From: Acidimicrobiia bacterium
Lineage (GTDB): Bacteria > Actinomycetota > Acidimicrobiia > Acidimicrobiales > Acidimicrobilacustridaceae
Length of the DNA stretch: 64,000 nt
Reading direction: 5' to 3'
Assembly (NCBI GenBank): GCA_020832495.1
Contig: JAFIEP010000129.1
Span: forward strand, 62,001-126,000
Shown here: piece by piece, positions 44,529-52,679 of the stretch
How positions within the stretch are numbered: the stretch's first letter is position 1
Layout: every line of letters begins with the position of its first letter
Position numbers and translations under genes: made by a program
Notes under the pieces: generated by a model
Database searches by the model: none
The model's input: only the letters and a program-made list of their open reading frames with translations
Told to the model about the DNA's origin: nothing

Positions 44529-47500
44529 GGGTGACGTCAGGTACGTCAACAGAGGTTCGGCTGCGTGAGATCCGATCTCACGAGGGAAGCCAGGCGCGCG
44601 CTTGGGAGGAGCTTGCGTACCAATTGCGTCCCGCGCCGGGCGACGGCCATGTAGAGACCCGGAAGACCCGTGCCCCCGATGCTGGGGTCGAGTGGTACGA
44701 CGTGTACACCGACGGTCATCTCGAGGGTTTTCAGGCGAAGTTCCACAATCGCCTTCAGGACGCGCTCGGCGGGATGCGCGAGTCCGTAGTGGCAGTGTGC
44801 GAGACAAGGCCCAGTATGACGAAGCTGACCTTTGTCGTTCCATACGATTTCACCGACTCCGGAAGTGCCGGCAGGACGACCGACCAAGACCGATGGGAGA
44901 GCGCGGTAGAGAGGTGGCGCAAGGACATCCCCGGTGCCAAGAACGTCACGTTCGGCACTGTCAGGGCTGGAGACATCACAGCGAAGCTTGCGCTAGGCGA
45001 ACACCGCGGACGCCGTGAGTACTGGTTCGGTGGACTTGAAATCGGGCCTGACTGGTTCCTCAATCAGTTCGAGGAGTCCATAAAGGTGGCAGGAAGCCGC
45101 TACACACCGGAGGCGGACACTGAGTCGTCCATTAACCTCACGATCGATGCGGTTGCTGCGGGCGCTAGGTTCCGAGACAGGCTTTCATCTCTCGCTGCTC
45201 AAGCGATCGCTGCCGCCCGACAGGACACCGGGGTGTGGGAGCAGGACGCCAACACAGTGGGATCATTGCTGGAACAGCTCGAGGTCGCCCGCTTGGCTCT
45301 CCTGCGTGAGGACGCAAGCCAACCGCTTGCTTCGCAAGATGTGACTGCAGTCGAAGGCATCGCGTTCGAGCTGTCCCGCGTTGCCAGTGCCCGCCTTGAG
45401 GGTCTGGAGCCCATTAAGCGCCGGAATCTCGACGAGGCATTGTCCGCCTTTCAGGCACTGTGGTTCGCCACTTCCGACAAAGCAGCGAAAGCGTTCGCAC
45501 GGCGGCAGCTTGCTATCATCGGGCCGGCAGGACAGGGCAAGACACACACACTGATGCGAGCCGTTCGCGGCTGCCTTGACCACGGTGTGCCGGCGATCGC
45601 GATCCTTGGGCAGCGACTGAGCGACAAGAACTGGTGGCCCGCTGTGGCTGACTCGCTCGGCGGGCTCGCCATGGAAAGCGATGTCTTCTTGCAAGCGTTG
45701 GACTCGCTGGCCGAAGCGAGCGGCAGCCGTGCTCTCGTGGTCTTCGACGCCATCAACGAATCGCAGGCGCCGCACAGGTGGCGCGACGAACTCCCTGCGC
45801 TGCTGACTCAGTTCGGGCGCTACGACCACCTAGCACTGATTGTCTCGTTCCGGACCGACTACTTCGAGCTCCTCGGGCCACCCGACTCGCTGATGTGCCT
45901 TCGTCACCCGGGTTTGAGCGGCCATGAGGCCGAAGCGCTTAGCGCCTACTGCGGTCTTTTCAAGATCCCGGTCCCAGTAAAGGCGCATTTCGACCCGGCG
46001 CTGTCGAGCCCGCTGTTCTTGCGCATGTACTGCGAGGTGGTCGCAGCAGACGATCCCAGCGAGCCGCACGCACCGAGCCGATCGGAGTTGTTCAGGAGGT
46101 ACACAGAGGTGGTCGGCGCGAAAGTGCTCGAGAAACTCAAGGTAGCTCCTTCGAGCACAATCGTTGAGGAAGCGATTACCTGGCTCGCTGATGAGTTCCT
46201 TGCGAACGACGGGAAGCCGTTGCCCAGGACCATCGTCGAGCAGCGAATCGACGAGTTCCTACCAGAGCGAGATTGGCCGAACACGCTCTTTCAACAGCTC
46301 GCGAGCGAGGGTCTGATCGAGTTGCGGCCGAGCTTCGATGGAACCGAGTCGGTTGCCTTCCCGTTCCAGGCGTATTCGGAGCACCTGCTTGCCGAGCGAT
46401 TGCTATCGGCCGTCGACCGCCGTACCCGACCACGGGTGAAATGCACCTTTTCGCCGCTGAGGAAGCGCTTGCGCTTGCGACGACTCCGGAGGCGAGCAGC
46501 AGCCGCGCCGTGGTCGTGGCGAACTTTGGCGATCCTGCTGCCGGAACGAGAAGAAATTGAGCTAGTTGACCTTCTGGGTTCGGATTCTGAGGGTTTCCGT
46601 CTCACCGAAGCGACTCGCGAAAGCCTGGTCGATCGCTCACAGTCATCGTTCGGACCCCGAGCGCTTCAGCTGCTCGAGGAGTTCCTGCGAGTGGACGCGG
46701 ACGGCGAGAGCGGCGGAGTCGAGGCTGTGCTGTCAATCGCCCCTCGCGAGAAGCACCCCGGCAATGCGGACTGGCTCCACCAGCGGCTGACCACATTGAG
46801 CATGGCGGACCGGGACGCAACGTGGTCGATCGCCACTTTCAACGTCGAAGTGCACTCGCCTGCGTACGGACGCCTCTCGACCTGGATCGAGAACCAGTCA
46901 GCGGCCGGGAGCGACGAGGAGCTGCGACTTGCATCGATCGCTCTCATGTGGCTCCTCACTTCACCGAATCGGTTCCTGCGCGACAGAACCTCGAAGACCC
47001 TGATCACCATCCTGGCCGAACACCTTGGGCTCGCTGCCAATCTCGTAGCAGTCGCCAAGGTCGCGAACGATCCGTACGTCCAGGAGCGAGTCCTGACCTG
47101 CACGTACGGGGCAATTCTCATTGGCGGCGACGAGGACCTCGATGGCGCTCGACGTGTTCTCGAGGAAGTCTCAACGTGGCACTGCGCCGGTCTACCCATC
47201 GACGTACTCGCAAGAGACTCCGCACGCGGAATCGCCGCCTGGTGCGCCGACCGCCAGATCTTGGACGCCGAGTCGTTGACAGCGTTCGAACCTCCGTACG
47301 AAGCTGCCCCGCCCGAAGAACCGCCCTCGCGAGAGGAACTCGAATCCAGACACGGACCAGTAGTTGACGGCGAAGGCAACCACCTCGAGCGGCATGCCAC
47401 GTCGATCCTGCGCTCCTGCCTCGACTGGTACGGCGACTTCAACAGGTACGTCGTCAGGGGTGACGTCGAGTTCTTCAGCTGGTATCCACTAAGCGACCCG

Positions 47501-48721
47501 AGCCCGTCATCAAGCAGTCGGGACAATCCGCTGGATCGGGTCGACGTGGACTGGTCCGGACGGTGGATCGCCGACCGCGCCATCTCCCTTGGCTGGACTG
47601 CCAAGCGCTTCGAGGCCTTCGAGAGTGACCACGACCTCAGGAGAGGGCGAGATGCCCACAAGGCTGAGCGGTTCGGCAAGAAGTACCAGTGGATCGCCCT
47701 TCGCGAGCTGCTCGCACGACTCGCCGACAACTACCACCCAGCCTTCGAGCCATGGAACCCAATCCCCGCGCTTTACCAGGGACCGTGGGCCTGGTCCGGG
47801 CGGGACTTCGATCCCACCCTCCCGCCAAGCGCCACGGTAGATGGGTCCAACGTCTGTCGGGTGGCAGTGAGCCGATCGCATGCATGGGCAGCACTGTCTT
47901 CCCCAGACATGGACTGCGGAGCGATGCCGAATGACTGGGTCGCCATGACGCGCGATCTTCCGAGTCAGTCCGCCGTGTTCGGCGCAACCGCTCCTGACGG
48001 ACAGAGGTGGGTGGCCTTGCAGCGGTACTCGGCCTGGGATCGCGACAACGCGCAGCACACCGGCCTGAGCCAGCGAGCACGCGACATCTTCTTCCTGCAG
48101 TTCGCATGGCTCGTCCCAGCAGGACTCGGGACCGCACTGCTCCGTCGCATCGAGGAAATCGGTCTTGCTGGTCGATGGATGCCGGATACCAGCCGCATGC
48201 GTGACCAGTACCTCGGCGAAGGTTCGTCGGCCCCCATCGTCGCCTGCGCTCCTCAGGAAGCCGCCGACTGGCCCGCCCAGTTGCAAGACGGTCGGCTGCA
48301 GCCGCGACCTGCAGTTGAGCAGTACCTCTGGGAGGGCAACACGCTGGACTGTTCGATCGACGAGTCTGTTGATCTTTACGCACCGACGCCAGAACTTCTC
48401 GGCGACGCCCGCTGGGTCGGCCGACACGCTGCCTGGGCACTCGATGGCACTCTTGTCGTTCAAGCTGTTGAAGTGCCTGGTAGTCACCGCCACCAGGACG
48501 TTCTCCTTGCCAGAGCCGACTGGTTGACAGCAAGGCTGAAGGACCTCCGGTCGGACATCGTGATCGGCACGCTCAGCGAACGACACGCACGGCCGGCCGA
48601 CGATGTCGACTATCAGCGATTCGCCTCATCCGATATCTGCTACGGCACGCTGCTTCCTGCTGACGACCGTCCCGACACGTTCGGGCCCAATCTCACGGTC
48701 CGAGGGCGCGTCCGCGACTGA
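44525..48721 (+). CDS. STAND-type NTPase with N-terminal nuclease-like domain (Avs-like)
   Basis: 1398 residues. The N-terminus (about 20-130) resembles a Mrr/Cap4-type PD-(D/E)xK nuclease: Glu in RAWEELAYQL, then VEWYDVYTDG and EGFQAKF with the Gln-x-Lys variant at 70-72. The NTPase has Walker A IIGPAGQGKTHT (about 333-344), Walker B LVVFDAINES (about 403), and VSFRTDYFELL as sensor. About 800 further residues are helical and then beta/Trp-rich, without clear repeats, and may form the sensor. This order (nuclease, STAND ATPase, long sensor) is that of antiphage Avs-type proteins. Next to the restriction operon, defence is likely but unproven. Confidence 0.72.
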   Translation: MRVTSGTSTEVRLREIRSHEGSQARAWEELAYQLRPAPGDGHVETRKTRAPDAGVEWYDVYTDGHLEGFQAKFHNRLQDALGGMRESVVAVCETRPSMTKLTFVVPYDFTDSGSAGRTTDQDRWESAVERWRKDIPGAKNVTFGTVRAGDITAKLALGEHRGRREYWFGGLEIGPDWFLNQFEESIKVAGSRYTPEADTESSINLTIDAVAAGARFRDRLSSLAAQAIAAARQDTGVWEQDANTVGSLLEQLEVARLALLREDASQPLASQDVTAVEGIAFELSRVASARLEGLEPIKRRNLDEALSAFQALWFATSDKAAKAFARRQLAIIGPAGQGKTHTLMRAVRGCLDHGVPAIAILGQRLSDKNWWPAVADSLGGLAMESDVFLQALDSLAEASGSRALVVFDAINESQAPHRWRDELPALLTQFGRYDHLALIVSFRTDYFELLGPPDSLMCLRHPGLSGHEAEALSAYCGLFKIPVPVKAHFDPALSSPLFLRMYCEVVAADDPSEPHAPSRSELFRRYTEVVGAKVLEKLKVAPSSTIVEEAITWLADEFLANDGKPLPRTIVEQRIDEFLPERDWPNTLFQQLASEGLIELRPSFDGTESVAFPFQAYSEHLLAERLLSAVDRRTRPRVKCTFSPLRKRLRLRRLRRRAAAAPWSWRTLAILLPEREEIELVDLLGSDSEGFRLTEATRESLVDRSQSSFGPRALQLLEEFLRVDADGESGGVEAVLSIAPREKHPGNADWLHQRLTTLSMADRDATWSIATFNVEVHSPAYGRLSTWIENQSAAGSDEELRLASIALMWLLTSPNRFLRDRTSKTLITILAEHLGLAANLVAVAKVANDPYVQERVLTCTYGAILIGGDEDLDGARRVLEEVSTWHCAGLPIDVLARDSARGIAAWCADRQILDAESLTAFEPPYEAAPPEEPPSREELESRHGPVVDGEGNHLERHATSILRSCLDWYGDFNRYVVRGDVEFFSWYPLSDPSPSSSSRDNPLDRVDVDWSGRWIADRAISLGWTAKRFEAFESDHDLRRGRDAHKAERFGKKYQWIALRELLARLADNYHPAFEPWNPIPALYQGPWAWSGRDFDPTLPPSATVDGSNVCRVAVSRSHAWAALSSPDMDCGAMPNDWVAMTRDLPSQSAVFGATAPDGQRWVALQRYSAWDRDNAQHTGLSQRARDIFFLQFAWLVPAGLGTALLRRIEEIGLAGRWMPDTSRMRDQYLGEGSSAPIVACAPQEAADWPAQLQDGRLQPRPAVEQYLWEGNTLDCSIDESVDLYAPTPELLGDARWVGRHAAWALDGTLVVQAVEVPGSHRHQDVLLARADWLTARLKDLRSDIVIGTLSERHARPADDVDYQRFASSDICYGTLLPADDRPDTFGPNLTVRGRVRD

Positions 48722-48998
48722 CGCACGGCGCGTCCCGAGCGAACCGACGCGATAGCCAGGACCACCGTGGCAACTTCACCGTGCCAGCAGTGATCCTCCT
48801 GGCGACAGGAGCTGCGGGCGAACTTCCCCAACCGGGCCGATCGGGACCACGGCGACGACTTCCGTCATCCACCGGTCCTGGGCGTCGACTCGGCCAGGCC
48901 CACACCCACGTCGGTCGGTTCGTCCCTGGTCGGCATCTTCGCTAGTCGGTTCGGCCGCTTGGCCGCCGGCACTTCGTTTCGCGACACGAACCTGCGGG

Positions 48999-50048
48999 TC
49001 ACCGGGCCTGCCACCAGCGCCTCCACTTCCGCTCAGGCGGGGTTGGTGCGGGCGGTGCAACCACGGAGATGGCAGCTACCGAGGCATTGGATGTGTGGTC
49101 GCGATGTTCGTAGAGCCAGCATTGGCATGGGGGATCCTGGCAGTCTTGATGTGGCACCGGTGGATTGCGGAGCGCTTCGGCGTAGGTCATGTCGGGCCGA
49201 TCTTCGGTGCACGGCCCGCAAGTGCACCCGCCAACACCCATCAGCGTCTCGGGACGGGTCCAGCTGATGCTGCGAAGCTGTGCCTCGACAGCGAGTCTCG
49301 CCTGCTCGAACCAATCGCGGCCCTCCTCGGCGAGCAAACCCGCCATCTCGCGCCGCACTAGCGCCTCTCGACCGTGCTCGCCATCCCGTGCAGCACTGAG
49401 AGTGAGCTCGCCTGCATGGGACCAAAAGGTGTCCGCGGCGCTAGCCGACCGCCCGAACTGCCCGCTCAGTTCTCGACGTCGATTCTCGAACTCCGGGTCG
49501 GAGATCCCAATCCTGTTCGCTCGGACGAGCACCCGTTCGTCGTTGGCTCTCGCTTCCGCACTCCTCTTCCGCTCCTGGTCCTGCTCGGCCGTAAGGAGCC
49601 TGGCGTTCCCGTTGCTCCGACGCACAATGATGGTCTCGGCGCAATGCGGGCACTTGCGACTCCGCTTCGGCACCGCCTCGAGCGACGTCTCGCACGCAGG
49701 ACATGCCACCGGCAATGCCGTATCGGAAGCCTTCGAAGCGAGTTCCCGAGCTTTGCGCAGCCTCGGCGCCAACCCGGTCCCATGCCCGACTGGGCAGGCG
49801 GCCTCGTAGCGTTCGAGCACGGCGACCTCAGCAGCAAACTCCTTGCGCTTGCGGTGAATGATCGCAGCCTGCTCGAAGTACCAGGGAGCCGGAGCGAGTC
49901 CCTCCGCCTGCCCTTCGCTCTCGGCAGCGGCCATGCACCCACTCAGGATCTCGAGAGCACCCTCGAGATCAGAGTCCCGCTTGCGCTGCTTCACTTCTTC
50001 GACCCACGCGGTGTAGTGCCTACCCCGGTAGTTCCCAGCCTCTGCCAT
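48999..50048 (-). CDS. Zinc-ribbon hypothetical protein
   Basis: 349 residues with an AAGGAGG site before the ATG at 50048. The first 110 residues are helical and TPR-like (LEGALEILSGCMAAAESEGQAEGLAPAPWYFEQAAIIHRKRKEFAAEVAVLERY). A zinc ribbon follows (CPACETSLEAVPKRSRKCPHCAETI, about 125-150), then a charged helical region and a second Cys cluster (GGCTCGPCTEDRP, CQDPPCQCWLYEH). I do not recognise the family. Its size and RNA/DNA-binding look fit an accessory protein of the transposon cargo. Confidence 0.7.
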   Translation of the reverse strand: MAEAGNYRGRHYTAWVEEVKQRKRDSDLEGALEILSGCMAAAESEGQAEGLAPAPWYFEQAAIIHRKRKEFAAEVAVLERYEAACPVGHGTGLAPRLRKARELASKASDTALPVACPACETSLEAVPKRSRKCPHCAETIIVRRSNGNARLLTAEQDQERKRSAEARANDERVLVRANRIGISDPEFENRRRELSGQFGRSASAADTFWSHAGELTLSAARDGEHGREALVRREMAGLLAEEGRDWFEQARLAVEAQLRSISWTRPETLMGVGGCTCGPCTEDRPDMTYAEALRNPPVPHQDCQDPPCQCWLYEHRDHTSNASVAAISVVAPPAPTPPERKWRRWWQAR

Positions 50049-50351
50049 GCCGCCTCCTTATTCGTTCCTCGGTCCGATCCTTGCACGTCCAGCCTGATCT
50101 GTGCGGCACCACCGCATGGATCGACCTGCCGATGCTCGCGCCGCTCTGCCTCCGCCCGGCCGCTTGCTGCCAGGGTTCGAGGGTGCCCTCTCGTGTCCAC
50201 GTGTATCGGTTCGAAACCGCTCCGCGCGATGTCTGTGACGGACCCGGAGCCTGAGTGCTCCCGGGCCGACAGGAATTCGCCACGGAGCAGGCGGCGCGTG
50301 GCGTCCGCGGGTCCGAAGCGAGATGTCGCCTCGATCTGGCAAGCTGCGCGA
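50049..50351. other. Divergent intergenic region
   Basis: 303 bases between two divergent cargo genes. It contains the AAGGAGG site of the leftward gene. No other structure, repeat or gene is apparent to me. Confidence 0.4.
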
Positions 50352-50975
50352 ATGCCTGCCGGTGGCGGAAGTAACGATGGGAATCGTGGGGCGGGCGAGA
50401 TGATCGAGAAGCTCTCCGCTAGCAGGGAGGAGGCGGAGGATTTCGTCGAGGCCGAGCGTGTCGCGCCCATCGACAAAGACCGTTGGCTCCTGGCCGTGCA
50501 CGAGGCTGGACATGCCGCTGTGGCGGTATCGCAGGGGTTCGTGGTCAAGGAAGTCGTCTTGGACCGGTCGTCCAGCAACAGGACACCCGGTGAGAGCTGG
50601 ACGGAGCTTAGTGAGCCTGACGACCTAGAGGATCCCGACGAGGCGCACCTCCTCGTAGCCATCGCGGGGTACGCCAATGTCGGCGTCCGACTCGGCGCTG
50701 ACGCCGAAGGAGCCAACAAGGCTGCGGACCGAGATGAACCCGACTCCGACCTCCATCGCGCCTACGCACGGCTTCGCTCGCGTGGTGGTACCGAAGCGGA
50801 GATGACGGAGGAGTTCGTCAAGGCCGATTGCCGCGTGCGCGACCTGCTAGGCAACACCTGGGTTGGCGCTGCCGCCAACGAGGTCGCTGACTACCTCTAC
50901 CGTCACGGCTCCATCGCTGGTGCCGGGCTTCGCAACATCGTCGATCGCACACGGCCCCCGGTGGAACCCGACTAG
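50352..50975 (+). CDS. Small M41-like HEAGH metallopeptidase-like protein
   Basis: 207 residues from the ATG at 50352 (an alternative ATG lies at 50400). The zinc motif HEAGHAAVAVSQGF (about 50) and the following VVKEVVLDRSSS match the start of the FtsH-type (M41) peptidase domain. A DEAHLLVAIAGYANVGVRLG helix follows, where M41 has the region that carries the third ligand. The AAA and membrane domains of FtsH are absent. It may be a stand-alone protease used for defence or plasmid/phage control, or a catalytically altered copy. A role is not established. Confidence 0.65.
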   Translation: MPAGGGSNDGNRGAGEMIEKLSASREEAEDFVEAERVAPIDKDRWLLAVHEAGHAAVAVSQGFVVKEVVLDRSSSNRTPGESWTELSEPDDLEDPDEAHLLVAIAGYANVGVRLGADAEGANKAADRDEPDSDLHRAYARLRSRGGTEAEMTEEFVKADCRVRDLLGNTWVGAAANEVADYLYRHGSIAGAGLRNIVDRTRPPVEPD

Positions 50976-51238
50976 CGCCGCCGAAGTGAGCGAACCACCA
51001 CCACAGCACATCCCCAGAATACGACCTACGGTCAGAGCCGCCGCTCCCTCTTGCGACACTGGGCAACCTGCTGCGCACGTGCGGCAACAACAACCCGAGG
51101 AAGCAGCGTCGGATCGTCGAGCGCTTGCAAGCGGGGCGAGAGCGTTGAGACGACGGTTCGGCGCAGCCAACCAGTTTGCGGCTGCCAGTGCATCGGCCTC
51201 GACTCCGGCGCTATGGCGCCGAGACATGCCATGGGCGC

Positions 51239-51448
51239 TCAGATCACTTCAACTTGCCTGAGCCGGCCGGCAGGTCCCTCGACGAGAACCCGGGCGCCCT
51301 TGGTGCGCGCGTCGTCGAATGCTCGACCCGCTGCGAGGCTCCGGCGAAGTGCCTCAGTGACGGTGGTCCCGTTCCGGTCCGCTTGAGCCCGGAGCTCAGC
51401 GAGTTCGCGACCGGTGATGTTGACGGTGAGCTTCACTGTGTCCGCCAC
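51239..51448 (-). CDS. Ribbon-helix-helix protein, antitoxin-like
   Basis: 69 residues. VADTVKLTVNITGRELAELRAQADRNGTTVTEALRRSLAAGRAF is a strand-helix-helix of the CopG/MetJ type, followed by a short basic-hydrophobic tail ending RQVEVI that could bind a partner. The GTG at 51448 is chosen because GAGGAGG lies five bases upstream. No toxin gene adjoins it; the only clear toxin gene in the element is the MazF-like gene 22 kb away. It could equally be a plain regulator. Confidence 0.7.
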   Translation of the reverse strand: MADTVKLTVNITGRELAELRAQADRNGTTVTEALRRSLAAGRAFDDARTKGARVLVEGPAGRLRQVEVI

Positions 51449-51553
51449 GTAGCCTCCTCGGGATGCCCGCACGATAAAAATGATACCCGGTCGGCGCGCC
51501 CGCGATCAGTGCCGGTACGTGGGCGCTGTGCGTGGGATCTAGGGTCGCTGTCC

Positions 51554-52330
51554 ATGAGCGATGATGGCGCTGATGACCAAGGATCGCTCGAATGGGCAAC
51601 CGAGCGACTCAGGCGCTTCGTCGATGCTTCGTCGAGGGTGCTCGTACCGCCTCCATCCGGCGTGATAGGTCCAGGCTCCTACAAGACGAAAAGCCCCGAC
51701 GACCTCGTGGTTGAGCAATGGGCCGTTGTCGAGCGGATCCTTCAGCACTACCTGCCCGACTGGCAAGCTCGTGTGCAAGAGCCGGACGGGTACGACCGGC
51801 GCGGATATCGGTGGCGGGCACAGCGAGAAGCAGCGCTTCTCTGTCTCGCAGCGATCGAAGCTGAGGCTGAAATCGAGCGGCACTTGGCCGATAACGGGCC
51901 CTCAATGACGGCCGCTGAACTTCATCCGTGGGTATGGGAGGCGGCGAAGCCTGCGTGGAGCGCAAAGAACTTCGACGACGCCGTCGATGCGGCGGCAAGG
52001 AACCTCAACAGTCAACTGCGCGCCAAGGTCGGCAGACGCGACATCGGCGAGGGTGACCTTGTGGCGCAGGTGTTCAGTGACAAGCGAGGTGACGAAGACC
52101 AGCCACGCCTCCGTCTCGCATTCCCCCAGGAGCTCGGGACAAGGACGACGGCTTCGATCTATGCAGGGATCTCTGCATTCGGCAAGGGACTATTCCAGGC
52201 AGTCCGAAATCCACTCGCTCATGAGGCACCCGGCGCCACAGGACTCGGTGAGCAAGATGCTCTTGAATGCCTCGCTGCGCTGAGCCTTCTTGCTCGATGG
52301 ATCGATCGTGCCACTGTTCACCGATCATGA
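51554..52330 (+). CDS. TIGR02391/Ymh-family (HEPN-like) protein
   Basis: 258 residues from the ATG at 51554. The C-terminal half follows the Ymh/TIGR02391 pattern: WEAAKPAWSAKNFDDAVDAAARNLNSQLRAKVGRRDIGEGDLVAQVF, then RLRLAFPQE, GAISAFGKGLFQAVRNPLAHE-type segments (AGISAFGKGLFQAVRNPLAHEAPG) and LECLAALSLLARWID. The RN-x4-HE segment (RNPLAHE) is the HEPN signature of RNA-binding or RNA-cleaving proteins in toxin and defence systems. The first 110 residues are helical. It is the last gene before the right end. Confidence 0.75.
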   Translation: MSDDGADDQGSLEWATERLRRFVDASSRVLVPPPSGVIGPGSYKTKSPDDLVVEQWAVVERILQHYLPDWQARVQEPDGYDRRGYRWRAQREAALLCLAAIEAEAEIERHLADNGPSMTAAELHPWVWEAAKPAWSAKNFDDAVDAAARNLNSQLRAKVGRRDIGEGDLVAQVFSDKRGDEDQPRLRLAFPQELGTRTTASIYAGISAFGKGLFQAVRNPLAHEAPGATGLGEQDALECLAALSLLARWIDRATVHRS

Positions 52331-52679
52331 GCTCGGCGCTGGCCGTCGCAACGGGAAGCAGACCGGTCGAGGGATCCCACTGCGTCCCCGAGGTGTCGAT
52401 GGGGGCGAGGACAAGCACTACCTGACGACGCGCTAGCCGGCTTGGCGGGCCTGCGCTGCTGCAAGTGCTTGAGGGCGAACCGTCGACCAGCCCGCCTGCT
52501 TGCCAGACGTGCAGATTACCCCGGTTTCGACCCGTCGGTTGGCCAGCGCTCGGACGCGACGTGCCGGAGCGCTCCGAGTCGCGCACCCCAGCGATTCGCG
52601 CACCCCACAGCTCGACACCTTATGGGGAGAGGTCTGAATCCCGACCGAGTAACGCGCACAGTTGATCTCTCCACTAGGG
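52331..52679. other. Right end of the transposon, no gene seen
   Basis: 349 bases without a convincing gene, holding the right inverted repeat (52556-52606). The last bases read CTAGGGGAGG across the cpaF junction, which makes a good ribosome site in front of the 3' part of cpaF. Confidence 0.55.
52556..52606 (-). repeat. Right inverted repeat of the transposon
   Basis: The reverse complement equals 28602-28652 except for three bases. The repeat lies 72 bases from the right junction compared with 20 on the left, so the ends are asymmetric. Confidence 0.9.

Larger units (their letters stand above)
28582..52678. mobile_element. 24.1-kb recombinase-trio transposon with defence cargo
   Basis: The segment separates the two parts of cpaF exactly. 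Evidence for one element: imperfect inverted repeats of 51 bp (28602-28652 and 52556-52606, three mismatches) near both ends, and three overlapping tyrosine-recombinase genes with a small coiled-coil TnpC-like gene, as in Tn554 and the RIT (recombinase in trio) elements. The content is accessory: type I restriction-modification, STAND NTPase, MazF-like and HEPN-like proteins. Codon use and GC are more relaxed than in the flanks. No target duplication is visible; at most one G is shared, which suits tyrosine-recombinase transposition. Exact ends are inferred from the cpaF reading frame. Confidence 0.88.

Noticed and set aside
28582-52678. Phage or conjugative element
   Set aside because: No capsid, terminase, relaxase or type IV secretion genes are present; the recombinase trio and terminal repeats fit a transposon.
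52662-52679. TTG at 52662 as the start of the cpaF 3' part
   Set aside because: It lies in transposon DNA without a ribosome site; the GGGGAGG further on favours a start at 52686 or 52689.
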